NCBI GenBank assembly: GCA_963789825.1
Contig: CAWBME010000006.1
Coordinates: 248,001 to 312,000, forward strand
Length of the DNA stretch: 64,000 nucleotides
Source of the DNA: PFL42 sp963789825
Lineage (GTDB): Bacteria; Chloroflexota; Anaerolineae; Anaerolineales; E44-bin32
Direction: 5' to 3'
Part shown: positions 36,213 through 46,180 of the stretch, piece by piece
Position numbering within the stretch: position 1 is the first letter of the stretch
Layout of the letters: each line of letters starts with the position of its first letter
Notes under the pieces: model-generated
What the model saw: only the letters and a program-made list of their open reading frames with translations
Databases searched by the model: none
What the model was told of the DNA's origin: nothing
Translations under genes and position numbers: made by a program

Positions 36213-37060
36213 ATGCATGAGGCCATGGGCCGCTACCTGGACCACCTGAGGGGACAGGGGCGTTCATCGAACACCCTCCTGGCATACCATTCTGACTTGC
36301 GGCAGTTCAGCCGCATTCTCGAGGCTGAGCTCGGCCATCCGCCACACCCAGCCGACCTCACCCCGGACTTGCTCAGCACGTATGTCAACTGGCTGACCCG
36401 GCAGAGCTACCGCCCGGCGACGCTCTCGCGCAAGACTGCCGCAGTTCGATCTTTCGTGGAGTACCTGTGTGTCCACGAGCACAGCGTTCCGGAGGGCCTG
36501 ACGGCGGGACTGAAGGCGCCGGCGCCGCCCCGCCTCTCCCCCGCGTCTTGACCCTGAGCGAAGTTGGCCAGATCATCGACCTGCCGGCTCGCAGCGGTTC
36601 GGCGCGCGGCCTGCGGGATGCAGCGATCCTCTCTCTGCTGTACAGCACCGGTCTGCGCGCCGCCGACGCGGTGCGCCTGAGGCTCCCCGATGTCGATCTG
36701 GAGGCAGGTGTGCTGAAGGTGCCGGGAAGCACGCGGGGCGCCGTGCCGCTCGGCGGGGCGCAGGTGCATCTCCAGCGGTATCTTCAGCATGCGCGGCAGC
36801 ATCTTGCCGGCGCGCCTGGCGAGCAGGCGTTGTTCTTGAACCAGCGCGGCACGGTGATGAGCCGACAGGGCCTATGGCTGGTCGTCAAGCGTTGGTCTCG
36901 CGCCGCTGGGCTGGGAGAGGATGTCTCCCCGCATTCGCTGCGTCACTCGCTGGCGTACCACCTGCTCGGGCAAGGCAAGTCCAAACGTGAGGTGCAGCAG
37001 ATTCTCGGCCTGAGCAGCCCCAATGCGATCCGAGTGCAGCGGGCGGAGAGCGCGCCGTGA
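36213..37060 (+). CDS. XerC/D-like tyrosine recombinase, catalytic residues partly missing, frameshifted
   Basis: About 281 residues once joined. N-terminal SAM-like core-binding domain (YLDHLRGQGRSSNTLLAYHSDL) and a C-terminal phage-integrase fold with the first Arg in YSTGLRAADAVRL and HxxR in SPHSLRHSLAYHLL. The usual end LGHxxxxTTxxY reads LGLSSPNAIRVQR: both the second histidine and the nucleophilic tyrosine are replaced. The frame breaks near 36520 in a C-rich stretch. The protein may be inactive or non-catalytic. Overlaps the PNP gene by 4 nt (GTGA). Confidence 0.75.
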
Positions 37061-37902
37061 GCGCAGTGCCGGAGTACCTCACCATGGAAGAGATCGACAC
37101 CGTCGCGGCCTGGCTGCGCTCCCGCATTCCCGAGCCTCCCGAGGTAGGGGTCTATCTGGGATCGGGGCTGGGGGCGCTGGCGGAGGCGCTGCAGTCGGCG
37201 ATCAGCATTCCCATGCAGGAGATACCGGGATGGCCGCTGCCGACGGTGGAGGGGCACAGCGGCAGGCTCGTCGCCGGCCGGTTGGGGGAGAAGTCCGTGC
37301 TTGTGCTGCAGGGGCGTGCCCACTACTACGAGGGGTATCCGATGGCGCGCATGGGTCTGCCGGTGCGCGTGATGCGCCGGCTGGGTGCCGAGACTCTGTT
37401 CGTGACCAACGCTGCCGGTGCGGTCAACCCTGCGTATCTGCCAGGCGATGTGATGCTGATCCGGGACCATATCAACCTGCTGGGAATGGCCGGAATCTCC
37501 CCGTTGCGCGGGCCCAACCTCGACGCCTTCGGCCCCCGCTTCCCGGACATGAGTCGGGCCTACGATCGGGGGTTGCTCCAGTTGGCGGCGCAGGTTGCCG
37601 CCGAAGCCGGCTTGCGGGCGCATCAAGGCGTGTACGTCTGCCTGGCCGGCCCGGCGTTCGAGACACCGGCCGACCTGCACTTCCTGCGCGGGATCGGCGT
37701 CGATGCCGTCGGCATGTCGACCGTGCCCGAAGTCACCGTGGCGAGGCACAGCGGGATGAAGGTGCTGGGGATCTCCGGGATCAGCAACAAGGCCAACCTG
37801 GACGGCGAAACAGTCACCACGCATGCGGAGGTGCTGGAGGCGGGCAAAGTGTTGGCGCCTCGCATGCTGACGATCCTTGAAGGCGTGCTGCGGCGGCTGT
37901 GA
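37057..37902 (+). CDS. punA: purine nucleoside phosphorylase
   Basis: 281-residue trimeric-type PNP for inosine/guanosine: phosphorolysis of nucleosides to base and ribose-1-phosphate. Phosphate loop GSGLGALAEAL, GHSGRLVAG, QGRAHYYEGYP, VTNAAGAVNP, then GPAFETPADL and the base-binding SGISNKA. All substrate residues appear intact. Starts in the stop of the recombinase gene. Confidence 0.93.
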   Translation: MSAVPEYLTMEEIDTVAAWLRSRIPEPPEVGVYLGSGLGALAEALQSAISIPMQEIPGWPLPTVEGHSGRLVAGRLGEKSVLVLQGRAHYYEGYPMARMGLPVRVMRRLGAETLFVTNAAGAVNPAYLPGDVMLIRDHINLLGMAGISPLRGPNLDAFGPRFPDMSRAYDRGLLQLAAQVAAEAGLRAHQGVYVCLAGPAFETPADLHFLRGIGVDAVGMSTVPEVTVARHSGMKVLGISGISNKANLDGETVTTHAEVLEAGKVLAPRMLTILEGVLRRL

Positions 37903-37914
37903 CCCGGCCAGAGC

Positions 37915-38601
37915 ATGGAAGAAGCCATTCTGTTTGTCGAAGCCAATCAGGCCTGGATCTACCTGCTGCTCGGGGTGGCTGCCGCAGCTTACCTGCGCCA
38001 GGTCATCCGCTCGCACCGGCAGCGTCGGGAGACGATTTTCGGCCTCGAGCGGGAGCGATCGACGGGCCGGCTGCGCGGGTCGGCGCTCCTGCTGGGAGCG
38101 GTGTTGGCGCTGATGCTGGCGACGTGCCTGGTCTCGACTTTCGCCGCGCCGGCGGTGCCGGCCTCGATCCGGCCGACAGCCCTGCCGACGCTGTCGCTGC
38201 TGCCGACCGCCACGCTGGCGCTGGAGGCGTCGGGGGAGGCGCTGGCGACGGCCACCCCGCTGCCGGCGGTGGTGGTCGATCCGGCCGGCTGCCAGAATCC
38301 GCTGGCCACGATGAGCGTGCCGGCCAACGGGGACAGCTTGAACGGCATCGTCGAGGTCGAAGGCACAGCCAACATCGAGAACTTCGCCTTCTACAAGCTG
38401 GAGTACATCAGCCTGGTGCCGGGTGCAGTCTGGCGGGCAGTCTGGGCGGGGACTGCGCCCGTCCTCGAGGCGCCGCTCGGCACCTGGGATACTTCACTCG
38501 TAATCCCAGGTGACTATGGCTTCCGGCTGGTGGTGACGGACGCAGCAGGCAACGCCCCGCTGCCCTGCACCATCCAGGTGCGGGTGCAGGCCGCTCCGTA
38601 G
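37915..38601 (+). CDS. membrane-anchored Ig-like protein
   Basis: 228 residues, function unknown. Two hydrophobic helices (ANQAWIYLLLGVAAAAYL and SALLLGAVLALMLATCL), a Thr/Pro-rich disordered linker (TALPTLSLLPTATLA), then an extracellular beta-sandwich with strands GIVEVEGTANIENFAFY, PGDYGFRLVVTD and a terminal CTIQVRVQ; two Cys (CQNPL and PCTIQ) could pair. Looks like a surface Ig/fibronectin-like domain of the Chloroflexota kind. No enzymatic motif. Confidence 0.6.
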   Translation: MEEAILFVEANQAWIYLLLGVAAAAYLRQVIRSHRQRRETIFGLERERSTGRLRGSALLLGAVLALMLATCLVSTFAAPAVPASIRPTALPTLSLLPTATLALEASGEALATATPLPAVVVDPAGCQNPLATMSVPANGDSLNGIVEVEGTANIENFAFYKLEYISLVPGAVWRAVWAGTAPVLEAPLGTWDTSLVIPGDYGFRLVVTDAAGNAPLPCTIQVRVQAAP

Positions 38602-38628
38602 GATCGACGGGGTGAATCGAGGTCAGCC

Positions 38629-39186
38629 ATGACTCAGCGCATCGGTATCCGCCAGGCAATCTCGAGCGACATCACGGACCTGGCGGCGCTGGACCACGAC
38701 TACAGCACCGACCACGTCTGGCAGATGACGTTCAATCGCGCCACCGACGAGATCAGCATCGTCTTCCGGCAGGTGCGCCTGCCGCGTCCGATGCGCGTGC
38801 ACTACCCGCGCCCTGCCCAGGGGTTGGCGGATGACTGGACCCGCAAGGCGGTCGTGCTTGTGGCGGAGGCTGAAGGCGAACGGCTGGCCTATCTCTCGCT
38901 GGCGCAGGCGCCGGCAGACCATGCCGGGTGGATCTCGGACCTGGTGGTTTCCAGCCGACACCGACGCCAGGGGATCGCCACGGCGTTGATCGGGACGGCG
39001 CGCGCCTGGAGCCGTGAGCGCGGCTACCACAGCCTGTTCATCGAGATGCAGAGCAAGAACTTCCCCGCTATCAACTTGGCACGCAAGCTCGGCTTCGGCT
39101 TTGCCGGCTACAGTGACCAGTACTATCTGGAGCAGGAAGTGGCGCTGTTCTTCCAGCTCGGCATCCGCGAGCGCTCCGAGGGCTGA
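38629..39186 (+). CDS. GNAT-family N-acetyltransferase
   Basis: 185 residues with the acetyl-CoA pyrophosphate loop in SSRHRRQGIATALIGTA and C-terminal FPAINLARKLGFGFAGYSDQYY. The HDYSTDHVWQM opening resembles streptothricin/ribosomal-protein type acetyltransferases, but the acceptor cannot be inferred. ATGG overlap with the next gene start (39186). Confidence 0.87.
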   Translation: MTQRIGIRQAISSDITDLAALDHDYSTDHVWQMTFNRATDEISIVFRQVRLPRPMRVHYPRPAQGLADDWTRKAVVLVAEAEGERLAYLSLAQAPADHAGWISDLVVSSRHRRQGIATALIGTARAWSRERGYHSLFIEMQSKNFPAINLARKLGFGFAGYSDQYYLEQEVALFFQLGIRERSEG

Positions 39187-41111
39187 TGGACAACCTGTTC
39201 GTCGCCAGCCTGGTTGTGCTCAATCAGATCCTGGAGGCCGGCAATGCCATCACGGCCTTCTCGCTGCTGACCTACGCTCTCACTTTCAATCTGCGCGAGC
39301 GGGTGGCGCGGTCGACGGCCCTGCTGCTGGGCAGCCTGACGCTTGTCTACTTCGGCGACGTGATGGCCGGGCTGACCGCCAACCCACAGGAGATCGAAGC
39401 CTGGCTGCGGATTGGTTGGCTGGGATTGTGTGTCCTGCCGGCCAGTTATCTACACCTGAGTGACACGTTGCTCGAGGCGACGGGACGTCCCTCGCGCGGG
39501 CGGCGCCGGCTTGCCGTCCGGTTGGGCTATGTCTTCAGCGTGGTCTTCGTCCTGCTGATCGGTGTTGGCGATTGGCTCGTCGACGGACTCGTGACCGTCG
39601 GGCTGAGCGTTGCCTACCTGAGCACCGGTCCGGGGATCTGGCTGTATCTGGCCTTCCTGGCCGTGACGCTCGGGCTGACCGGCCTCAACTTGTGGCGTGC
39701 CTACCGACGCTGCCTGACCAGCGCCAGTCAGCGGCGCATGGGCTACTTGATGGCCGGCAGCATTCCTCCCATGCTGGGTGCTCTCCCGCTGCTCAGCTTC
39801 GGCCTACGCCCGATGCTGCAGCAACCGGTGATCTTCTGGAGCCTTAACGCGGCGCTCAATGTGGCCGTTGCCGTCTCGATGGTGCTGATCACCTATGTCG
39901 TGGCGTACTTCGGCGTCAGCGTGCCGGACCGGGTGGTCAAGAGCCGGCTGTTCCAGTGGATTCTGCGCGGCCCGATCGTCGCTTCGAGCGTGCTGGCAGT
40001 CACGGTCTTCGTCAATCGGATGGCCGTGTTCTTCGGTCTGGAGAACAGCCGCGCCGTCCCGTTCGCGATGGTCTCGACGCTGTTGATCCTGCAATGGATC
40101 ATCACCTTGATCCGGCCGCCGCTGGAGCGCTACCTGTTCTACGGCGAGGACCGGCGAGATGTGGAGCGGCTGCAGATCCTCGAACAGCGCCTACTGACCA
40201 CGGGCGACCTGCGGCAGTTTCTCGAATCGGTGCTGAATGCCGCCTGTGACGTCAGCGGCGCCGCCTCGGGGTTCGTGGCCGTGATCGGGCGGCAGGGTCT
40301 CGAGCTGGAGGTGAACGTCGGCCCAGACGATCCGCTGCGCGGCGAGGAGGATCTTCCGGCGCGGATGGTAACCGAGAACCGACGCCAGGTCGAGCGTCTG
40401 GGAACGGTCTTTGTCTGGGGCCACTACTGGCTGCTCCCTCTGCACGCCCAGGAGAGCGACGAGCTGATCGGGTTGATGGGGCTCTGTACGGCGGACGCGC
40501 CGGAGCAGATGGCGGAGGAGCAAGCGGAATTGCTGCACATGCTGGCCGAACGCTCCCTGATCGCGCTGACCGATCGTCTGTTGCAGCGCGAGGTCTTCCA
40601 GGCGGTTGACCGGCTGGTTGTTCAGGTCGACGAGATCCAGCGCCTGCGGGCAGCGGCGCGCTACAACGGCGTCCAGGTGCTGGGCGGGGATAGCGAGCTG
40701 GCGCCGGGCCAATCCGATCTGGCGGCCTGGGTGCGCGACGCCCTCAGCCACTACTGGGGCGGTCCCCGACTGTCGTCCAGCCCGCTGCTCAGCCTGACGG
40801 TGGTGCGCGAGGCGATAACCGATCAAGGTGGGAACCCGGTCAATGGGCTGCGGGAAATCCTGCGGCGCGGCATTGAGCGCGTGCGCCCTGAAGGCGAGCG
40901 GCGCTTCACGGCTGAATGGATGCTGTACAACATCCTGGAGATGAAGTTTCTTGAGGGCAGGAAGGTGCGGGACATTGCCATGCGGTTGGCGATGTCCGAG
41001 GCGGACCTGTACCGCAAACAGCGTGTAGCCATCGAGGCGGTTGCCCGGGCCATCGACGAGATGGAGGGCCAGGCCGTGCAGGACAATGGGCGACGGCTGC
41101 CGCCGCGCTGA
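39186..41111 (+). CDS. 7TM-GAF membrane sensor with C-terminal HTH-like output, no kinase
   Basis: 641 residues. Seven-plus N-terminal membrane helices (resembling histidine-kinase 7TM sensor domains), then a cytoplasmic GAF domain (DLRQFLESVLNAACDVSGAAS... VIGRQGLELEVN), then about 130 residues ending in a helix-turn-helix-like segment: EWMLYNILEMKFLEGRKVRD, IAMRLAMSEADLYRKQRVAIE. No H box, N box or GGDEF/EAL motif is present, so the output is not kinase or diguanylate cyclase. A membrane-bound one-component DNA-binding regulator is the best reading; inference. First codon overlaps the upstream GNAT stop. Confidence 0.7.
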   Translation: MDNLFVASLVVLNQILEAGNAITAFSLLTYALTFNLRERVARSTALLLGSLTLVYFGDVMAGLTANPQEIEAWLRIGWLGLCVLPASYLHLSDTLLEATGRPSRGRRRLAVRLGYVFSVVFVLLIGVGDWLVDGLVTVGLSVAYLSTGPGIWLYLAFLAVTLGLTGLNLWRAYRRCLTSASQRRMGYLMAGSIPPMLGALPLLSFGLRPMLQQPVIFWSLNAALNVAVAVSMVLITYVVAYFGVSVPDRVVKSRLFQWILRGPIVASSVLAVTVFVNRMAVFFGLENSRAVPFAMVSTLLILQWIITLIRPPLERYLFYGEDRRDVERLQILEQRLLTTGDLRQFLESVLNAACDVSGAASGFVAVIGRQGLELEVNVGPDDPLRGEEDLPARMVTENRRQVERLGTVFVWGHYWLLPLHAQESDELIGLMGLCTADAPEQMAEEQAELLHMLAERSLIALTDRLLQREVFQAVDRLVVQVDEIQRLRAAARYNGVQVLGGDSELAPGQSDLAAWVRDALSHYWGGPRLSSSPLLSLTVVREAITDQGGNPVNGLREILRRGIERVRPEGERRFTAEWMLYNILEMKFLEGRKVRDIAMRLAMSEADLYRKQRVAIEAVARAIDEMEGQAVQDNGRRLPPR

Positions 41112-41233
41112 GGTCGCGCGTCGGCTGGGAGGGCAAGGTACGCCGGCGGGGTGGCATGAGCGGAATGCACCACGGAGTTACGCCCCAGAGCGCGGTCACA
41201 TGGGTCGCCGGTTGCTAATCGGGGCGATTCCGG

Positions 41234-41239
41234 TATGCT
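41234..41239 (+). promoter_or_regulatory. TATGCT -10 box of the S1-repeat gene
   Basis: Ends 8 nt before GTG 41248, consistent with a leaderless start. Confidence 0.4.
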
Positions 41240-41247
41240 AGCGATCG

Positions 41248-42309
41248 GTGGCAGGCCGCCGGTCAATCGAGACGGCTTGTGCGAGGCGTGTGATGGGGTC
41301 GGTTAAGGGCAAAGGCGACGAAGAGGCAGGCACACCGCCTGCGATGGATGAGGCGTGGTGGGCCTCCTTGCTCGCTGACGATGAGCACAACGCCCCACCG
41401 CTGCGACGAATCACGGTTCGCGACGAAGAACGCGGCGGGCCTCATCCCTGTCAGGCGGACTGGGCGTGGGCCCGGCAGTTGTATGACACCGACGCCATCG
41501 TCGACCTGACCGTCTCAGGCTGCAACCGCGGCGGATTGCTCGTCGAAGCGCGGTCGCTGCGCGGCTTCGTCCCCGTCTCCCACCTGGTGGACGTCGAGCC
41601 TGCTGCCGAGGAGCCCGAGCGGTCGGCGCTGCTCGCAGGCTATGCCGGACGAACGATCTCGGTCAAGGTCATCGAGTATGACCCGGAGCGAGGGCGTCTG
41701 GTGTTCTCGGAGCGCGCCGCGCAGGCAGCGCCCGGTCAGCGCAACCAACTGCTGGCGACGCTGGAGGCTGGCGCCCGAACAAGCGGGGTGGTCACCAATA
41801 TCACGCGCTTCGGTGTGTTCTTGGACCTCGGCGGCCTCGAGGGCTTGATCCATGTGTCGGAGCTCTCCTGGGGCAGGGTGCGCCATCCAGCGGATGTCGT
41901 GCGCTGCGGTCAGACGCTGGAGGTGGTCGTGCTCTCGATTGATCGGGAGCAGGGCCGGGTTGGGCTGAGCCTCAAGGAGACGCTGCCCGATCCCTGGCAG
42001 GCGGTGGATGAGCGCCACCATGTGGGGGATATCGTCGAAGGCACGGTCACCAACATCGTCCGCTTCGGCGCCTTTGTCGGAATCGAAGAGGGGCTGGAGG
42101 GGCTGATCCACGCCTCCGAGATGGCGGAACAGGGCGAGGGGGACAACGGCGGCCGCTTGGAGGAGGGCGAGCTCGTCCGGGCGCGCATCATCAACGTCGA
42201 CGCCGCCGAGCGCCGGCTCGGCTTGAGCCTGCGTCAGGTGGGCCCCGAGCCGGGCCAGCCGGAGACTCCCCTTCAGGAACAGGCGTGGCAACCGCTTCCT
42301 GCTTCCTAG
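41248..42309 (+). CDS. S1 RNA-binding repeat protein (ribosomal S1-like)
   Basis: 353 residues with one degenerate and two good S1 OB-fold repeats: an N-terminal VDLTVSGCNRGGLLVEARSL, then SGVVTNITRFGVFLDLGGLE plus GLIHVSELSW, and EGTVTNIVRFGAFVGIEEGL plus GLIHASEMAE, each closed by a GLSLK/GLSLR strand. These match S1 repeats of RpsA-type proteins that hold mRNA on the 30S subunit; three repeats is fewer than E. coli S1. GTG 41248 fits the TATGCT box; ATG 41293, preceded by GAGG, is the alternative. Confidence 0.85.
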   Translation: MAGRRSIETACARRVMGSVKGKGDEEAGTPPAMDEAWWASLLADDEHNAPPLRRITVRDEERGGPHPCQADWAWARQLYDTDAIVDLTVSGCNRGGLLVEARSLRGFVPVSHLVDVEPAAEEPERSALLAGYAGRTISVKVIEYDPERGRLVFSERAAQAAPGQRNQLLATLEAGARTSGVVTNITRFGVFLDLGGLEGLIHVSELSWGRVRHPADVVRCGQTLEVVVLSIDREQGRVGLSLKETLPDPWQAVDERHHVGDIVEGTVTNIVRFGAFVGIEEGLEGLIHASEMAEQGEGDNGGRLEEGELVRARIINVDAAERRLGLSLRQVGPEPGQPETPLQEQAWQPLPAS

Positions 42310-42391
42310 CCAACCGGCGGGTCGCGTGCGCCGGGCGCCGGTCGACCGCGCCCGGTCTTTGTTTGTGCCCAAGCTGCAGGGAGGAAGCGGG

Positions 42392-44568
42392 TTGAGCGAG
42401 GGTCATCCGCCCCGACGTCAGCGGCCGACGTCGCCGGAAAGTCCCCGGCCCGCCGTGCTTGAGCGTCTCACCGGCCGGCTGGATGAACTCCTGGCATTGG
42501 TCGTAACCGTGCTTGCGCTGCTGGTCTTCCTGGGGATGAGCGGCCTGACGCATGGGTCGCTGATGGATGGCCTGACGGCCGAACTGCGGCGGTGGCTGGG
42601 ATGGGGAGCCTGGAGTGTGCCGCTGCTGCTGGCACTTGGCGCGGCCCTGCTCTGGCGGCGTGCCCTACGGCGAGACGCCGGAGATCGCCTGGCGCAGGGT
42701 GATTGCGCTCGAGCTTCTGGTACTTGGCGTGCTCGGATTGCTGGCGCTGGCGGATGGCGTTTCGCTCGCCGCGGCAGAGGCTGGCGGAGGCGGGGGCCTG
42801 ATCGGATGGGGGCTGGCCAGGCTGATCACCGATGTGGCCGGCAGGCTGGTCGGCGCCCTGGCGTTGGTATTCGTGGTTGTTCTCGCATCGTACCTGTTGC
42901 TGCGGGAGTGGCGCCGCTCGCGCGGGCGAGGCGGGTGGCGTGAGGCGGCCGAACGCGAGGTTCCCGCGCAAATCGCCACCCCATCCCGGGTGGCCGCGCC
43001 GACCGACAGCGTGGCCAGGCCGGCTCGACTGCCCTCGGAGTTTCGCAAGTCCTTCAAGGTCGAGCCGGCCCAGATGCAGAAGCCGGCCAAGCCCGTTCGC
43101 CGCGACAAGACCCTTCCCCCGTTGACCGTCATGGAGATGGACGAACCGCCCCGGGTCACGGCCAAGGAGGTCAACCAGACCGCAGGCCTGATCGAGAAGA
43201 CGCTGGCCGATTTCGGATTGCCGGCCAGGGTCGTCGACTTCCGAGCGGGGCCGGCGGTGACGCAGTTCGCCGTCGAACCAGGCTTCACCGAACACGTGAC
43301 CCCGGAGGGTGAGAGCAAGCGGCAGAAGGTGCGGGTCTCGCAGATCTCGTCGTTGGCCGACGATCTTGCGCTCGCCCTGTCTGCGCCGACGGTGCGCATC
43401 GAGGCGCCAGTTCCCGGCCAGTCCTACGTTGGGATCGAGGTTCCCAACCGGCGGTCAGCGTTGGTCCGCCTTGGACCCTTGCTGCGCAGCGAGGCCTTCC
43501 AGGGGGTGACGCTCGGCGCTGGCGATCGCCCTGGGGCGTGACGTTGCCGGCCAGGCGGTCGTGGCCGACTTGGCGTCAATGCCCCACCTGCTGATCGCCG
43601 GGACGACAGGCTCGGGGAAGTCGGTGTGCATCACCGCGCTCACCGCGTGCCTGGTGATGAACAACGCGCCGGAGGAACTGCGGCTGGTGATGATCGACCC
43701 CAAGATGGTCGAGCTGGTGCGCTTCAACGGCGTCCCGCACTTGCTGGGCAAGGTAGAGACCGATCTGGAGCGGATCACCGGCGTGCTTCGCTGGTGCACG
43801 ATCGAGATGGACCGGCGCTACCGGCTGCTCGAAGAGGCCAAGGCGCGCGAGATCGAGTCGTACAACCAGAAGATGCGTCGGCGCAAGGACGGCGAGACGC
43901 TGCCGCGCATCGTGGTGTTGGTGGATGAGCTAGCCGATCTGATGATGATGGCGCCTGACCAGACCGAGCGCACGCTCGTACGGCTGGCGCAGATGGCCCG
44001 CGCCGTTGGGATCCACCTGGTGGTCGCGACCCAACGGCCGAGCACCGATATCGTGACCGGTTTGATCAAGGCCAACTTCCCGGCGCGCATCTCCTTTGCG
44101 GTGGCCTCGGGCGTGGACTCGCGGGTGATCCTCGACAGTCAGGGTGCGGAGAGCCTGCTGGGCAAGGGGGACATGCTCTTCCTGTCGCCGGAGGCTTCGG
44201 CGCCGGTCCGCTTGCAGGGCGCCTACGTCGGCGATCGGGAGATCGAGAAGCTGGTGGAGTTCTGGCAAGGCGAACGCGAGGAGGAATCCCCGGCGACGCC
44301 GCCCAGCGCGCCCTGGGAAGACGTGCTCACGCGTTCCGGCGTCGAGGAAGCGCCCGACGATGTTCTGGAGCGGGCGATCGAGATCGTCCGCCAGACCGGC
44401 CAGGCCAGCGCTTCCATGCTGCAGCGGCGCCTGCGGATTGGGTACCCGCGTGCCGCTCACCTGATGGACCAGCTGGAGGAGATGGGGCTGGTCGGACGCG
44501 TGCAGGCCGGCGGCCGAACCCGCGAGGTGCTGATCAGCGGGCCGGAAGAGGATGACGACAAGTCCTGA
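42392..44568 (+). CDS. ftsK: FtsK/SpoIIIE DNA translocase (two frameshifts)
   Basis: Chromosome-segregation motor of about 725 residues. N-terminal transmembrane helices, a Pro/basic linker, FtsK alpha and beta domains (Walker A GTTGSGKSVCITA, Walker B RIVVLVDELADLMM, ATQRPSTDIVTGLIKANFP) and a C-terminal winged-helix gamma domain (ASASMLQRRLRIGYPRAAHL) that recognises polarity sequences. Frame changes occur near 42660 and near 43512, where dropping one C (GACGCTCGG to GACGTCGG) yields the normal LALALGRDVAG. TTG 42392 follows GGAGG and is preferred over GTG 42326. Both breaks lie between intact domains. Confidence 0.93.
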
Positions 44569-44663
44569 GCCGGAGCGCAGCGCCGGTTGGCCAGTGCATT
44601 GTCGGCTTGACGCCCGCCGTAGGGACCGTTAGCATTACGCGTTGATTTCCACAGGAGCCGAGA

Positions 44664-45299
44664 ATGCAGGCTGACAACTCCCCTCCACCGCCTATGATCT
44701 TGTCTGACCGGTTCCGCAAGTGGTTCAAATGGTTTCTGGATCCGATTGCCGCGTTTCTGAACCGGGCCGGGGTGCATCCCAACACCGTGTCGCTGTTCGG
44801 CTTGCTCGGCACCTTGGTGGGCGCCTACCTGGTGGCGGTGGGTCAGATCCGCTGGGGTGGCGTGTTGATTCTGCTGATGGCCCCGGTCGACGCCATCGAC
44901 GGCTCGATGGCCCGGCAGCGCGGGGTTAAGTCGCGCTTCGGGGGCTTCGTCGATTCGGTGACCGATCGCTATTCGGAATTGGCGGTGTACTTCGGCTTCC
45001 TCGTCTACTACACCGGGATCGGCGACCGCACCATGTCGCTGGTGGTATTCCTGGCGGCCGCCGGCTCACTGCTGGTCTCCTACATTCGGGCCCGCGCCGA
45101 ATCGGTCAATTTCGAAGCGCGTGGCGGCCTGCTGACGCGCCTTGAGCGCTACCTGATCTTGTGCCCAAGCATGATCCTGGGTATTGCCCAGATCGGCATC
45201 TCGATCATTGCCGTCCTGGCCAACATCACGGCGCTGCAGCGCATCTTCTCGGTCCGGCGGCAGGCAGCCGGGACGCCCGGGGCGGAACATGTACATTGA
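44664..45299 (+). CDS. CDP-alcohol phosphatidyltransferase
   Basis: 211 residues, six membrane helices, with the family motif DAIDGSMARQRG...FGGFVDSVTDR (DG-AR-G-D-D metal site) at about residues 73-97. Transfers a phosphatidyl group to a polar alcohol, as in PgsA or the inositol-type enzymes; headgroup cannot be deduced. AGGAG precedes ATG 44664. Followed immediately by lgt, so both are part of membrane-lipid metabolism. Confidence 0.9.
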   Translation: MQADNSPPPPMILSDRFRKWFKWFLDPIAAFLNRAGVHPNTVSLFGLLGTLVGAYLVAVGQIRWGGVLILLMAPVDAIDGSMARQRGVKSRFGGFVDSVTDRYSELAVYFGFLVYYTGIGDRTMSLVVFLAAAGSLLVSYIRARAESVNFEARGGLLTRLERYLILCPSMILGIAQIGISIIAVLANITALQRIFSVRRQAAGTPGAEHVH

Positions 45300-46101
45300 C
45301 CCCTACGGGATCCACCTCGGACCTCTGTACTTCCGCTTCTACGGCATCATCATCATGCTGGGTGCCCTGGCGGCGACGGCGCTCGCCGGCCGCCTGCTGC
45401 GCCGCAGGGGGTACGACTCCTCGTTGGCCTGGGATGGGTTGCTGTGGGCGCTGATCTTCGGCATCGTTGGCGCCCGGCTGTGGCACATCTTCACCCCCTC
45501 GCAGTCGCAGATCGAGGCCGGGATCACCACGCTGCACTACCTGACCCATCCGCTCGACCTGCTCGATACGCGTCAAGGGGGGTTGGGCATTCCCGGCGCG
45601 GTGATCGGCGGCATCGTCGGGCTGGGGATCTTCGCCCGGCGACGGAAAGTGCCCCTGCTCTTGATGCTCGATGTCGCCGCGCCTGGTCTGGCGTTGGCGC
45701 AGGGGATCGGACGCTTCGGCAACTACGTCAACCAGGAGCTGTATGGTCCGCCGAGTGATCTTCCCTGGGCGATCCCCATCCGGCCGGAGAACCGCCTGCC
45801 AGGCTTCGAAGCCTACGCCCGCTTCCACCCGCTGTTCCTGTACGAGGCGATCCTCAACTTCGCCAACGCGGCCTTCCTGTACTACCTTGCCACGCGGCAC
45901 TCCGACAAGCTTCTGCCTGGCGATGTGTTCCTGATCTATCTCATTACCTACCCGACGGTGCGGTTCCTGCTTGAGTTCATCCGGCTCGACATCTCACCGG
46001 CCTTCGGTCTGAACTTCAACCAGGCGTTCATGCTCGTCGTCGCCCTGGCGAGCGCCACCACGCTGATCGTCCGGCATCGGCTCAGGTCGGCCGCTGCCTA
46101 A
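45289..46101 (+). CDS. lgt: prolipoprotein diacylglyceryl transferase
   Basis: 270-residue polytopic enzyme adding diacylglycerol to the lipobox cysteine. Conserved N-terminal YGIHLGPLYFRFYGI, signature GRFGNYVNQELYG and VRFLLEFIR. The window encodes several lipobox-bearing proteins as possible substrates. ATG 45289 overlaps the previous gene by 11 nt; the longer ORF start at 45184 lies inside that gene and is not family-like. Confidence 0.93.
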   Translation: MYIDPYGIHLGPLYFRFYGIIIMLGALAATALAGRLLRRRGYDSSLAWDGLLWALIFGIVGARLWHIFTPSQSQIEAGITTLHYLTHPLDLLDTRQGGLGIPGAVIGGIVGLGIFARRRKVPLLLMLDVAAPGLALAQGIGRFGNYVNQELYGPPSDLPWAIPIRPENRLPGFEAYARFHPLFLYEAILNFANAAFLYYLATRHSDKLLPGDVFLIYLITYPTVRFLLEFIRLDISPAFGLNFNQAFMLVVALASATTLIVRHRLRSAAA

Positions 46102-46143
46102 CCCTGCGCGCGCCCGTCCGGGCGGCGTGGGAGCGTAGTCCGG

Positions 46144-46173
46144 TTGTTGGCCGCTCCGGGCGGGTGCTACAAT
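46144..46173 (+). promoter_or_regulatory. promoter of the ABC exporter genes
   Basis: TTGTTG 46144-46149 and TACAAT 46168-46173, spacer 18. TACAAT ends 7 nt before ATG 46181: a leaderless start. Confidence 0.6.
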
Positions 46174-46180
46174 CCCTCTG

